Origin: Holtermannia corniformis
Taxonomy: Eukaryota; Basidiomycota; Tremellomycetes; Holtermanniales
NCBI GenBank assembly: GCA_001599935.1
Contig: BCIJ01000006.1
Coordinates: 124,001-188,000 of the forward strand
Length of the DNA stretch: 64,000 bases
Direction of reading: 5' to 3'
Part shown: one piece after another, positions 28,256 through 39,482 of the stretch
Layout of the letters: each line of letters begins with the position of its first letter
Position numbering within the stretch: the stretch's first letter is position 1
The notes under the pieces: generated by a model
The model's input: only the letters and a program-made list of their open reading frames with translations
The model's database searches: none
Told to the model about the DNA's origin: nothing
Translations under genes and position numbers: made by a program

Positions 28256-31200
28256 CTAGTAGGTGGGGTGGTAGCCTGCCGGGTAGCCTGCGTCGAACGC
28301 GGTCTGGGCGCCACCGGCGTTGTCGGGGCCCGGGGCCGTAGGAGGGAGACCGTACAGTGCTGGGTTGAACTGGGCTTGCTGCCCCGCGCTCGGGTTGACG
28401 TTGAAGTTTGCGAGCGCTTCGTACCCTTGCGGCGGGAGCATATGGAGGCCCGTGTGCGGGCCCAAGGGCTGCATGTGAGGCGGACGGTGGTGGCCTTGCT
28501 GGTGCTGGTTGCCCATGAACCCGAGTGCGGCGGGGCCAAAGTTTTCCTGGATCGCATTGACGTGGTGCAGGCTGAGCTTGCCGAGGTGACGTGGGTTGGC
28601 ACCACCGTTCCCGACCTGGCTACCGCCTTGGCCACCATGACCGCCACGAGAGCCATAGCCACCGTTGTAGCCGCCCATGCTGCCGAGGTTGATCATGCCC
28701 TGCTGGCCGCCGTAACCGCCACCACCACCACCACCGCTGCCGCCATACGGGTCGTGCGCGACGTGCGCGCCCTCGCGCTGCAGCTTCATCTGGATCCTCT
28801 TGCCGTACGGCGTGTTGCGGATCGACGGCAGGATCGGGCGGATGAGCTCGATCAAGAGCATGCGCTGACCGACCGAACTGTAGTCGAGCGACGTCTGGAC
28901 CACATAGTTGCCGTACGAGTCGCGCAAGAGCTTTTCAAGTCGGCTGCGGTTCAAGAGCTCACCGACGAGCAGCGTGCGCAAGTCGGGATCGGCGACGCGG
29001 ATGCACTGGGATTGTCAGTCCTGTCAACGCCGTGGGTGATGTACAAACCTTTTCAATAACGTTGGACGAAAACTTTTGGACCGAGAGCGAGCAGACGTTG
29101 CCGACAAACTGGCGGATGACGGCCTCGCTGCGGTACGTCAGCGTCAGTCAAGACCTTGTACTGAAGAGCACCAACCTGAAGCGGTGGTCGTTCAAGTCGA
29201 GCACGTATTGGACGACATAGTTGCCAAAAGGGTCTTGCACGAGGTGAAGCGCGTTGAACGTGATTTCCGTCACGAGCTGGACGCGTTGAGCTGTGGGTGG
29301 TCAGCTATTTCCCGCCAGAATGAGCGACCTACAATCAGCGGCGTGGTCGATAGACCGCTGAAGCACGCAGCAGCCGTGACCTGTCAATGTCAGCCATCAA
29401 CCTAGTTCAAGCCCGCCGTCACGCACGGTGCGTGGCAACCTCCATGCAGTGCGCAGCAATCGCATTGTAGATAAACTAGACTCATCAGCTACCCACAGGC
29501 CGCACCGCGCAACACACCTGGTTGTCCTCTGGGATCAAGCGGTTCAAGCACTTTTGGATCACATGGTTCCCGTTCAAATCCTTGATCAAGCTAACAACGT
29601 TCATGCTGAGCGCGTAGATGATGGTGCGGATCTGGTTAGGCTGTCTCGGCGTCGACAAGAAGTCGATCATTTTTTGCACGGCCCGGGTGCCGTGCATGTT
29701 GAGACTGATACCGACAAGTTCGTTTGCGACGGATTCGCAGATTGCGCTGCGCTGCTCTTCGGTCGAGTACTCGAGCAATTTCTGGCACAGGTAGTTGCCG
29801 AATGGATCCGTCATGAGGTCGGGAAAGTGGCCGTAAGTTTCGCGGAAGATCATGTCGCGGTGGACCGGGTCGCCGTCTTCGAGTTTCTTTTGGAGGTAGC
29901 GGCAGCCGTGCTGGTCTTTGCACAGGCTCAAGAGCTCGCCTTGGAGATCTTCGATCCGGGTGCCGGTGAACCGGTTGACTGCGTCCTGTCAGTCTTTGCA
30001 GCGCCACGCGACGCCGACTCACACTCAATGTCCCGGTCCAGCTCTGCGCGCTTGTTCTTCATGCCCATGGCGCCGCCAGGGTACAGAGCGCCCGAGCCAA
30101 AGTTGTCATCGTCAAACGCATACGAGTCAAAGCCCGACGGAACACCCGGGGTGAACGCAGTCGCAGCAGTGGCGTTGCCACCGAGCGGCGGCAACGCCAT
30201 GGCAGAGTACAGCGGGTCAACGTTGCCGTACGGACGAGGGCCCTCGTTGAGGCTCGCGAACCCGCCGCCGAGCTTGTTGAACGCTTTGGCGAGATCTGGG
30301 TTCGAGTAGCCGCGCTGGGCCTGGGTGAGACCCTCGTTGTCGGGCGGGCTACGGCGCTGGCCAGGGAGACCGCCGGCTGAAGCGTTGCCGTACGGTGTAC
30401 CGGGGACACTACGCGACGGCATAGCAGGGAGCGAGGCGATGCTGTCTGCGAGCCCGGCGCCAGCGACGGCAGCCACAGCCGGCGAGACCGACTGCTTTGT
30501 CGAGTCGAGCGGGCTGAGCGACTGCAGCGCGGCAGTCTCTTGCGCGTGGCGTTCAGACAAGGAGCGACCGCGGGCATCACCAGCGCTAGCAGTCGACGTG
30601 ATCGACGACGAGAGGTCGTTTCCGGGCGGGCCAGAGAACTGGGGCCACTCCGAAGTCTTGAGACCCGTCTCGAACGGGCGCGAGCCGAAACCGCGCGAGG
30701 GCGTCTGCGAGAGCGGAGCGAGGTCGAGCGCGGCAGAGGAAGCCGAGAGATGCTGGCCGTTGGCGGCCGGCTCTTTCTTTGGCAGCCCGGGGAACGGGTC
30801 GTCGTCGTTGAGCTGGAGGTATTTGACCGAGTCTGTGCGAGTCAGTCGTTCGCTTCGACACGTGCACGCGACTCACTCTGAGCACCCTCGGCATCGACAT
30901 CCTCCTCGTCCCGCACCAAGCTCAGCTTCTCCATGCCGAAAGTGCCACCGATGCCCGCTGAGCCGCTCTGGCGCCTGCTGACCGGCATGCTCTTTGCTCC
31001 AGCCTTTGGGCTCGAAGGTGCCGAAGCCGTCGCGCCGCCGAGGAGGGAGAGTTCCTCGGCCTGTTGCTTTTCCTCGAGCTGACGCATCTGCTCTTCAAAC
31101 TTGGCACGCTGGGCTGCACGCTGGCGTTCGTGCTCGAGGCGTTTGCGCTCGATCCGCTGAGGAGTGTCAGTATAAGCCAATGCGGTGTCGGGAGAACGCA

Positions 31201-31405
31201 CATCGGTCGTTTCTTGCGTCACGGCTTGAGCCTGTCATAGGCCGTCAGCACCAATTTCGCTACCAGCCACCGTTACTACGGCTGAACCGAGCCGCAACAA
31301 CGTTTGCCACCAAGCAGCACTGACCGTTTTTGCAAGGTCCAAGAAAGCATGGCCGTTCGCGCCGTTGGCTTTGTCGGCCGACGGCTCTGGCAAAGTCGCA
31401 GACAT
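28256..31405 (-). CDS. Pumilio/PUF-family RNA-binding protein (Puf4/Mpt5-like)
   Basis: Binds 3' UTR elements of mRNAs and represses or destabilises them. ATG at 31405 (MSATLPEPSADKANGANG) is followed by two short introns and a coiled-coil-like basic helix (RIERKRLEHERQRAAQRAK, FEEQMRQLEEKQQAEE). A long Ser/Pro-rich disordered region precedes the PUF domain. Eight repeat cores can be followed: LSLCKDQHGCRYLQKKLED, LMTDPFGNYLCQKLLEY, ISLNMHGTRAVQKMIDFL, LIKDLNGNHVIQKCLNRL, VATHRHGCCVLQRSIDHA, LVQDPFGNYVVQYVLDL, LSVQKFSSNVIEKCIRV and LLRDSYGNYVVQTSLDY. The C-terminus is Gly/Asn/Gln-rich (GGSGGGGGGGYGGQQG). The DQHGC first repeat and SSNVIEKCI seventh repeat point to the Puf4/Puf5 branch. About 930 residues. 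Confidence 0.9.
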
Positions 31406-32026
31406 GGCAAGTATGAGTTTTCAGGTTGATAAGATGCGCTATGCGGTACAGCGGGTACAAGCGGTCGTACAAGCAAGTCTAGGTGCAGAGGCTGGGTTTG
31501 ATGCGGACCGAGGGATCAAGGGAGGCAGGAAGGCAATGACGAGATCACGGTCAGCTCGGTTTCGCGGTGCGTATAGGCAGAGTCGGGGTGTGCAACAGAT
31601 CAAGCCCAGCTCACAGAGGGTGACCCGGTGCTGTGTGATTGCGACCCAAACTCGCAGGGTGCCACACTGACCTGCCGTTGAGTTTCCACGTCTGAGCCGA
31701 GCCGAGATGCTGTCGATGGGTGATGTCCTACCCAGAGTGCCTGGGGATGCAGTGAGATGAGCGCTGTGCTTTGGGAGTGCTGATGGTACAGGTGGCCGAG
31801 AGTCGCTGGTCGAGCTTTGGCTGACGAGAAATTGTGGTAAAGGAATTCGAGCGAGCGCGTGGAAGGGTCATGGTAGGCTTGCGGGGTTTGGTAGGTGCGC
31901 CGGTGATTTGCGGCGATTCAGAGATAACGGCGAGTGGGTTAACCCCTTTCCGCGCGGCTGTGGAGTCCCGCAATGGCAATCCCGTCAACGAGCTCAGCGT
32001 GGGCGACCGATTGACAGCACCACACC
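31406..32026. other. Divergent promoter region PUF / cyclodeaminase
   Basis: About 620 bp between divergent starts. No exon is supported. It serves two promoters and the PUF 5' UTR. Confidence 0.4.
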
Positions 32027-33281
32027 ATGGCTTTTCAAGACGACTTTGAACTCGTAGCAGCACCCGGTACGGAAGATGACAAGGCGGCGGCCTCGCAGAC
32101 ATCACCAGTCGCAGACCAAGGCGTTCCCTTGCGCATCCTCACAGCAGCAGACGTCGCGACAGCCATCGACGCTCTGAGCGCAGACGAACTGATTGCAAAC
32201 CAGCGCAACGTGTTTGCAGCCTACACTGCGTCTCACACTAGCTCGGCTATCGACAAGGATGCGGTCCAAGTCCCTCTCCGGACGATTGTCAACATGCCAG
32301 CGCACAAGCTGCTCGTCATGCCGTCCCGGCTCGCAGGGCCAGACTTGGGCACAGCGATCAAGGTCGTATCCGTTCCGTCGGGTGGGGCAGGTGGCGGACT
32401 GCCTGCGACGACGCTGGTGATGGATGAAGTCACCGGTCGAGTGCGTGCAATAGTCAATGCATGCGACTTGACGGCTCTGCGCAACGCGGCTGGTGAGTGG
32501 CTGTGTGCTATCGCGTACTCGTCAGTGTGGGGCTGAAGCGTCGTCGGACCAGGCTCAGCACTGGCATACCAGCTCCTACCGCCGCCAAAGCAGACTCCTA
32601 CCAACCTTGTAGTCTTTGGTACGGGCGCTCAAGCTGGCACCCATATCCACCTGTTCATCCGCACCCTCCCTACTCTTAGCCACATCACCATCGTCGCGCG
32701 TACCACCAACCCACGGCTTTCCTCCCTCGTCTCCTCCCTCCGCTCCATCTATCCATCCCACACGTTCCAATCCCTCCTCTCGACCGATACCACCCAAGCG
32801 AACGCAATCAAGCAAGCGATCCACAACGCCCACCAGATCATCTGCTGCACCCCGTCCCTGACCCCACTGTTCAACAGCGTCGACGTTGCCTCTGGGACCC
32901 ACTTGACGCTCATAGGGTCTTATAGGCCCGACATGCACGAGGTCCAGACGGAGCTCGTTCATCGTGCAGGCAGGATCCTAGTCGACTCGGCGGAGCATGT
33001 GAGCGCCGAAGCGGGCGAGGTGATCGATGCCGGCTTGGCTGGGACGGACAACCTGGTCGAGATCGGCGACGCGTTGACACGCCCAGAGGCAGTCAAGGAG
33101 GTAGTCGATGCTGGCGACGTGACCATCTTCAAGAGTGTAAGCTGGCTTAGGTCAGATAGATAGGCAGCGGCTGATGTCGCTCTAGGTCGGCCTCGGGATC
33201 CAAGACGTCGCGATTGCAGGCTTGATCGTGGCCAAAGCCGAGGCGTTGGAGCTTGGGACGCTCGTGGCTGGTTACGATTGA
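32027..33281 (+). CDS. Ornithine cyclodeaminase/mu-crystallin family protein
   Basis: NAD(P)-binding family that includes ornithine cyclodeaminase, ketimine reductase and mu-crystallin; the substrate here cannot be told. From ATG 32027: PLRILTAADVATAIDALSAD, VPLRTIVNMPAHKLLVMPSR, TAIKVVSVPSGGAGGGLPAT, TLVMDEVTGRVRAIVNACDL and TALRNAAG are the substrate-domain signatures. After a short intron, the Rossmann part is VVFGTGAQAGTHIHLFIRTL with THLTLIGSYRPDMHEV, ILVDSAEHVSAEAGEV and VTIFKSVGLGIQDVAIAGL. It ends TLVAGYD at 33281. About 385 residues with two introns. The NAAG and GTGAQA motifs are intact. It is not truncated. Confidence 0.88.
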
Positions 33282-33564
33282 GCACTAGTGGAGATGTACT
33301 CGAGATCATAGATGCTACTACCTACATCTGCTTGTGAGGCGAACCGTGTCCACGACGACCCCTGAGGCTGGTCGGGTGTATCTCAGTCTTGCGTTGCTGG
33401 CTTGCAAGCTACATGAACACTCTCGCAAACGACTGCAGATACAGCCTTACGTCCTACGCATCTCACCGGCGCTAAACCGACCCAGCACAGCGCCACCAGC
33501 TTCCCACCTCCACCTCGCATCACCTCATCCGCCCGCCCCGCACTGCTGCAACCACCACCCATAC

Positions 33565-34341
33565 ATGTCCCCCTCGCCCGCCCAAACGCTCTCCCTCGAC
33601 ACACTGCTCCAAGACAAATCAACACTCATCGCTCTCAGCTTGATCGCTGCCGTTCTCGTCTGGCGGATCGCAATCCTATTGACGCCGGGGCCGGTCAAGA
33701 AGCAAGTCGAACAGAGGGTCGAGAACGCTGCGGTCAAGATGGCAACGCAGTCTGTGAGTCGTCACATGCAGCGTAGGCGTAGGGCGGTGCTGATGGATCC
33801 CAGAGTTCAATCATGTCCAAGCCGGCTGAAAACTTGCAGCCGCCAAAGGTCGGTTCTCTGGGTCTACACGACGCTCGTACGGGACTGATGCTATCGGCTG
33901 CAGGACGATCCGATCACCCCCGCCGAACTGGCCAAGCATGACGGCTCGGACCCTTCCAAGCCCATTTTGCTGGCGATCAAGGGCACCGTGTTCGACGTGA
34001 CGGCCAAGAAGGAGATGTACGGCCCGGGCGCTAGCTACAACGTGTTTGCGGGCAAGGACGGGAGCAAGGGCTTGGGTGAGTCTCCTGGCTGCGAATTTCC
34101 AAGCTCGCTGCTATCGCGAGCAGTGGGCGGACGCACATGCAGCAAGGCTGACGTACAACAGGCATGTCATCACTCAACCCGGCCGACGCCATCCCAGACT
34201 ATTCAGGCCTCGACAAGACGCAATGCGATACCCTCAACCAGTGGTACTCGTTCTTCCAAAAGGTCAATCTAGTCTCCCTCGCGGCACACGCGCTGACGCA
34301 AGCAGCGCTACAACGTTGTCGGCAAGGTCACACCGCAATAG
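33565..34341 (+). CDS. DAP1: DAP1/PGRMC-type heme-binding cytochrome b5-like protein
   Basis: Membrane-associated progesterone receptor family; in yeast Dap1 binds heme and supports the sterol P450 Erg11. An N-terminal membrane anchor (LIALSLIAAVLVWRIAILLT) follows MSPSPAQTLSLDTLL. Introns near 33755 and 33840 lead to the cytochrome b5-like fold: DPITPAELAKHDGSDPSKP, ILLAIKGTVFDVTAKKEMYG, PGASYNVFAGKDGSKGLG, then MSSLNPADAIPDYSGLDKT and LNQWYSFFQK, RYNVVGKVTPQ. The YGPG-x-Y-NVFAG-D-S-GL motif including the heme-axial Tyr is present. About 180 residues. The end TPQ is short compared with some homologues. Confidence 0.88.
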
Positions 34342-34620
34342 GGTTGCGAGAGCGACCCAGAGCCAGAAGTCTGATAATGACAACGGGATGTATGATCTGC
34401 GTGATGACTTTTGTGCCGGCCGAGACGGTGGTTGGGGTCGTACGACCGAAAGGACGGTTGCCAAGCCAGCTTGGGGGTTGTAGCGCCTTCCTTTGTGTGT
34501 GTGTGTTTGAGATGGACTGCGCACGGCGACGGCACAGCAAAGGGCTGGCTATGCTACAGCAGCGATACATAACCCACTGATTACTTGGTTTCAACGCTCC
34601 ATCTGTTAGAGCTGCCAGCC
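34342..34620. other. Short intergenic spacer
   Basis: About 280 bp, including a GTGTGTGTGTGT microsatellite near 34494-34508. No exon is supported. Confidence 0.4.
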
Positions 34621-35081
34621 ATGTCGTGCGTTGGGCGGTCGACAGCGGTCAAGCTGATGATGAACGCAGAAACACGGGATACTATGGCGGAGCTCCCAAC
34701 CAGCCGCAGACTTATGGCGCGCCCGAGAACATGGACAAGGGCCCGTATGGTGGGCCGCAGATGAGCCAGTACCCTCCTCCGGGCGGTCCGTACGGTGGGC
34801 CTCCTCAGGGCCCGTACAACGGCGGATACATGAAGTAAGTCTCCGTCTGTGCGCAATCGTTCATCGCTCACACCATGCTCGCCACAGCCAGCCTGTGAGT
34901 GAGATCTCGCATACACCAGCACGACACTGATCCACCACAGCCGCCTCAGCAAGGCCCGCCCGTCATCATCCAGCAAGCGCCCGAAAAGGACAACTCGGGC
35001 AAGTGGTGCGGTCTCGCCGCCCTGTGCGCGTGCTGCTTCTGCTGCTGTGGGCCAGACGACATTGATGTCGACTGCTGCTAG
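34621..35081 (+). CDS. Small Pro/Gly/Tyr-rich protein with Cys-rich (CYSTM-like) tail
   Basis: About 105 residues. The start exon is only 5 nt (ATG TC); a 44-bp intron gives MSNTGYYGGAPNQPQTYG, then GGPYGGPPQGPYNGGYM repeats of G-P-Y-G. A 7-nt micro-exon (34888-34894) inserts the end of Asn plus Gln-Pro, then PPQQGPPVIIQQAPEKDNSG and the tail KWCGLAALCACCFCCCGPDD ending DVDCC. The PYGGPP-rich head plus Cys cluster with a final CC matches the CYSTM/XYPPX-type eukaryotic family, where the tail is palmitoylated or membrane-associated. Cys count is high within the last 30 residues. Neighbours offer no clue. Splicing at every joint preserves the frame, which supports the model. Confidence 0.7.
34888..34894 (+). 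other. 7-nt micro-exon
   Basis: CCAGCCT, flanked by a 53-bp intron (GTAAGT donor, CAG acceptor) and a 46-bp intron (GTGAGT donor, CAG acceptor). Including it keeps the frame from MNQPPPQQG into the Cys-rich tail; skipping it would shift the frame. Confidence 0.6.
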
Positions 35082-35189
35082 TGAGCCAGAGACGGCGAGG
35101 ATTGTATAGACGCGAGCGTACAGTATGCAAGATTGCCTCCGCTCAACCTCGCCGGCTATCGCGCCAAGCGGACGTCCACCTCTGATGGA

Positions 35190-36912
35190 ATGATGATTGC
35201 AGACTATGTGCTGACTGAAAGCGAACAGCAACGTCTCAGAGCTCTGCTGCATGCTGCTGGGCTCAAGAAGAGCACACGGTATGCCGGGGATAGGTTGGAC
35301 GACATTCACGCTCATCATCTTTAGGCTTCATTGCGATCAGCCCGCTAACGCAGATCGCCATGCGACAACCGGCCAACATGCTGTACAGTCTCTCTTACGA
35401 TCCTTCCTGAGGCTTCTTCTGTTGAGCTTGAGCGCCCTGAGGATCCTACAAGGCTTGTCGGTCTTGCTCCGCAGCACGAGGTGATCCGTACAGGCCTTCG
35501 ACGGGCCCGAGCTCATCCAGTCTGTAGGATCAAACCTGCTTCACGGGCAGGCTTGTCTAGCTCATTGCAGACTCTCAAGACCGCAGCCGTTATCGCAGGT
35601 TACCCGACTGTGCATCGCCTCCTCAAATTGTTCCTACCAGAACTTACCCGCTTCTCGCCGTTCGCAAACCATGGTCTGCTGCTATTCTTGCCAGCGAACG
35701 TGACGACGCAGCTCAATCTATACGCCGTGACCGATCTGCTGGCCTATGCGCTCAAACGGCCAACTCGGAGCCATGCGTTACGTCGATTGCAAGTCGCTGC
35801 GGCTTGGGGTGGATCTTGGTGGCTGTTTTCCCTCGCGCAAGCAGTGTTGCTTCCAATTGCCATCTTTCGACCGGCTGCATTCCCAGAGACTTGGCGCAAG
35901 CTGACTACCGGGGTATGTAGAGTGTACCTGCTCACCAGTAGTGATTGATGATGAACAGCATGCCATGCGCTACCTGCCTCCACAGCCTAAAGGTCGGAAC
36001 CAGCGCTTACCGTGGCCATCACCAGCTGAGACGATGGTGCTCTTTCCAACGCTGCTCATGCAATCATCTTTACCTCGTCTGCAACGCGCGCCCAAGGATC
36101 AGACCGACTACCTGCAGACCGTTCGACCAATCTTGGAGACCGCCCATGGAGCACACTCAAGAGCTCTGTGCGCGGTCATGCACCCCGCTGAACCAGATTG
36201 TATGCGCAACTGGGTAGCAGCCGTGAGCGACTACTACCGAGGGAGCGTCGGCTGGGTCGCAGGGTTTACGGCTATGAGCATGGGAGTGCGCTGGAGACTA
36301 TGGGTTCAGGAGTGAGTAGACCGGTATGTACACAGGCCGGTCGCTCACGTCTGCCCGTAGCCCTGCAAAAGCCATGAAGGTATTCATTCTATCAACCGCT
36401 CGCTCGACAACGTTCGTGGCCATGGCGATCTCCACCGCCTGGGGTTTCTGCTGTCTCTGGCAACGGCTTCTGCCGGCTCATCGACTCGTCTTTGCACGGT
36501 GAGTTATCGGCGTCGGTAATGGCACATCTGATCAGCCGCAGCTGGCCGGTTCAAGCGCTCGCAGCTTCTCTGTGGATCTTTCTCCTGCCGCCAGCGCGCC
36601 GCTTGAGCCTTGGGCTGTATGCCACCCGTGCAGCCCTATTAGCAGGCTGGCAGGTGACTTGTCCGAAGCAGTTGACCAAGTCGCGCCTCTTCAACCGGTC
36701 TGTCGTGCGGTGGGCTGGTGCGTGCATCGAGCTGACTCATGCTTCACTCCAGTACCATGCAGCCGCTACCGTTCACGTTGGTCGTCTACCTTCTCCTGCG
36801 TCAGAGACGGACAGCACAGACGTGCCAGGCGGGCAATAATGCTACCAAGCTCAAGCACGCGGGCTGGGTCGGTCGCGCTGTAGCGTGGATGGACACATTC
36901 GAGGTCTCGTGA
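35190..36912 (+). CDS. Multi-pass membrane protein, TMEM135-like (tentative)
   Basis: About 430 residues by reconstruction, with five introns. Exons read MMIADYVLTESEQQRLRALL, HAVQSLLRSFLRLLLLSLSA (a repeat-like SLLRSFLR motif), LKTAAVIAGYPTVHRLLKLF, AAWGGSWWLFSLAQAVLLPI, then CAVMHPAEPDCMRNWVAAVS, VGWVAGFTAMSMGVRWRLW, STARSTTFVAMAISTAWGFC and MQPLPFTLVVYLLLRQ near the end (stop 36910-36912). The 'HP-(~3)-C' loop and the LKSFLR-like element resemble the N-terminal domain of TMEM135, a peroxisomal/mitochondrial membrane protein, but the match is weak. The ATG at 35190 is the best in-frame start; a further upstream exon is possible. An alternative stop at 36839 results if the last intron is not removed. 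Confidence 0.6.
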
Positions 36913-36970
36913 TAAATGCATATACTAGGCGGCACACAACAATCAGACCGTAATGTACAACTTGAAGCAC

Positions 36971-39190
36971 TTAGTAATCCTCCTCTTCCACGTCTTCCTC
37001 TTCCTCGTCTGAGAGGACCAAGTCGGGGACTTTACTGGGGTCATAGTCCTCGACTTCGACTTCGGGCTCCTCTTCGTCGTCGTCTTCCTCCACTGCGTAT
37101 GGTCAGTATAGACGATGGTTGCAGTCAGCGAAACGTGGCGTACCAGGCGCTGGCTCTTCTTCTTCTTCTTCCTCTACGACCTCTGGCATCGCAGACTTGG
37201 CCTCGGCTGCTTTGACATTAAACGTGGCGAGGTTGCCAAGCACGGCATAGTTGAGACGCGACGAGAATTTGCGGTTGTTTTGAACAAGACCCTTCATGGC
37301 GTCCTGTGGGGTTGCATATGGTCCCTTGTGTGCCTGAGTCGGGGCCTTGCGTTTGCGCTGCGAGACGTCAGCGTTGTTGATCCCGAAAGTAGTGACACCA
37401 ACCTTGGGCTGACCGCCCTGCTCTTGAAACTTGGCCATCTCCGTCTCCCTCTGCTGGCGCTCTGCCATTCATCAGTCACAATCAACGACCAAGCACCATG
37501 CAACGCACCAGACAGCTTGACGAGGTAATCCTTGTTCATGTTGACCCAAACGCGGGCCTTGGTCGCCGACTCCTCCTCGTCCATGAGATAATAGCTCTCG
37601 AGCTCCTCATCGTCCAGGTCGTCAAACGTCTCCTCCTTTTCCAACGCGCCCTCCTCCCGCCTCTCTTTGGCTTTGTCAATGGCGTTCCACTCTTGACGGA
37701 TGTCGTCGACCGAGCGCGAGTTGTAGCTCTTTTGAATCTCTGCAATCAATGCCGCCGTCTCCTCGTTGTCTTCAAGTGCGATATCGACGGCATCCGGTTC
37801 ATTCGTCTTGACCTGGTTTAGTGGCTGTTCGCTGTTGTCGCGAGCCTGCGGCGTAGCACTGGCAGACGCCTGGCGCTTCTTGACGTTTGCCATGCGGCTC
37901 GACGTCGCTGGCCGTCCGGCCGCCGCAGCATCCAGCTGGGCCAACTCTGTGGAAAAGTCCTCGCTGCCCTGGGTGGCGACGGAAGACTTGCGCGCTACCT
38001 TGCGACGCTTGCTTGGCCCCGCCTGATCCTCGTCATCCGATCCCGCATCCGATCGAACCTCCGACTCCCTCTTCTTCCTCTGCTCCTCCTCCTTGATCTT
38101 CTCGAGCTTTCGGTTACGGATGAAAGCCGGAGGTGCTTCTGCGGGCTCAAGCTTGTCAATATCGGCCTTGCGAAAGTCGCCGACGGACATCTGGCCCGTG
38201 ACCGTCTGGCTGAACTCGTCCAAGCGCTTCTTGACCGTGACTTCGGCAATCTTGACGACCTGAACAATCTCCTCGAGGCTGCGACGGTAGTTGTTCATCC
38301 GAGCAGCAAGCAGCAGACACGCGCCGCAGATGCCGGCCGGTCGCCTGCCTTCGACAATCCAGTCATCTTGGAAACGACGGACGAGGCGGATGGCATCGGA
38401 CGCGACTTTGAGCGTGTCTTCGCCAAACTCGAGCAGGGACGCAAAGCGGGTGATGTAGATGGAGGGATCAATGACGTCAATACCGGTGAGGTTGGTGATC
38501 TTGCGCAGGCGGAGATAGGTCGCGCCGAGCTCGAAGACGTTGATCTACGCCTGTCAGTAATGACCGTGCACATGCGGCGCAACGTACGGTAAGGTGCTCG
38601 GAAAAGTCGATCAGCATCATAGTGTTCTTGGAGATGCGGCACTGAAGATACAAGCAAGCGGCGACGACATATGCCGCGGGTCGACCACGGTTGAACCGGT
38701 GCTGTACCGCGAGCACAAAGATTCTGCCAGCTCCGTCGGCAATGCGACCCGAGAGGTTCATCGACGCTGCCAAGTTGCGGATATGACGCTGTCCTAAGAG
38801 GGGTTAGCAGGGACTCGATATTCAACGGATACTGACCGTTATTGATCACGCGCTCAGAACTCTCGGTGGTAGGAAATCTAGAGCCTGCCCCTCCGCCGGC
38901 TGCAGGGAATTAGCGTGCGGGCAGTCGTGAGCGCCGGAATACGACTCACTCGACGCATTCGAGATAAAGGTGCCGTTGACAGTTGCACGGCCACCTGACG
39001 TTTCTCCGAATGAAATCTCTGACACTAGCAAGCCCGACTCGACAATGGTAAAGCACGATGTGCACCTTGCGACGCAGCGTCAGCTACGCCCTATGGTGGA
39101 TCGAGTCACTCACACTCGTTCACCGGCTTGCCAGTTGGTCTCGATTTCGCCGTTGCCATCGCAATCAGGGTTCGGGCAGTCCTGGGGCAT
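36971..39190 (-). CDS. BRF1: TFIIIB subunit BRF1
   Basis: RNA polymerase III initiation factor. ATG 39190 starts the zinc ribbon: MPQDCPNPDCDG, then after a short intron VCTSCFTIVESGLLVSEISF, giving the four Cys. The TFIIB-like cyclin repeats follow: MNLSGRIADGAGRIFVLAVQ, RGRPAAYVVAACLYLQCRI, HLTINVFELGATYLRLRKI, KVASDAIRLVRRFQDDWIVE and GRRPAGICGACLLLAARMNN. The BRF-homology part includes AFIRNRKLEKIKEEE, SYNSRSVDDIRQEWNAIDKA, DDLDDEELESYYLMDEEES and RVWVNMNKDYLVKL. The C-terminal tail is acidic (DEEEEDVEEDY). About 620 residues; all functional regions are intact. It shares a convergent end with the membrane-protein gene, 58 bp apart. Confidence 0.92.
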
Positions 39191-39482
39191 CTGAGTGGAA
39201 TGTCAGCGTTTTGTGTGCAGGATAACACGGCGAGACTGACAATGGCCAGTGAGCGATACAAGCGAGTTCCTGTAGCCTGTTCTGAGCGCTCTTATGCCTG
39301 TTTGCAGCTGAAGACGAGGTGGATGATGCGATGCGACCGAGCGGCCGTGCGAGCCAGAAATCCCCGTCTTTGTTTACGCACACCGAGTGGCAAACGTGAC
39401 CACAGTGGCACCTGCTGCGGTGACAATTCATAGACTATACTTCACTGAGCGCTACTGTACAACGTATACACAGTCACAGACG

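Noticed and set aside
28252..28662. Antisense frames in the Gly-rich end of the PUF gene
   Set aside because: They are produced by repeated GGC/GCC codons read in other frames; no independent features.
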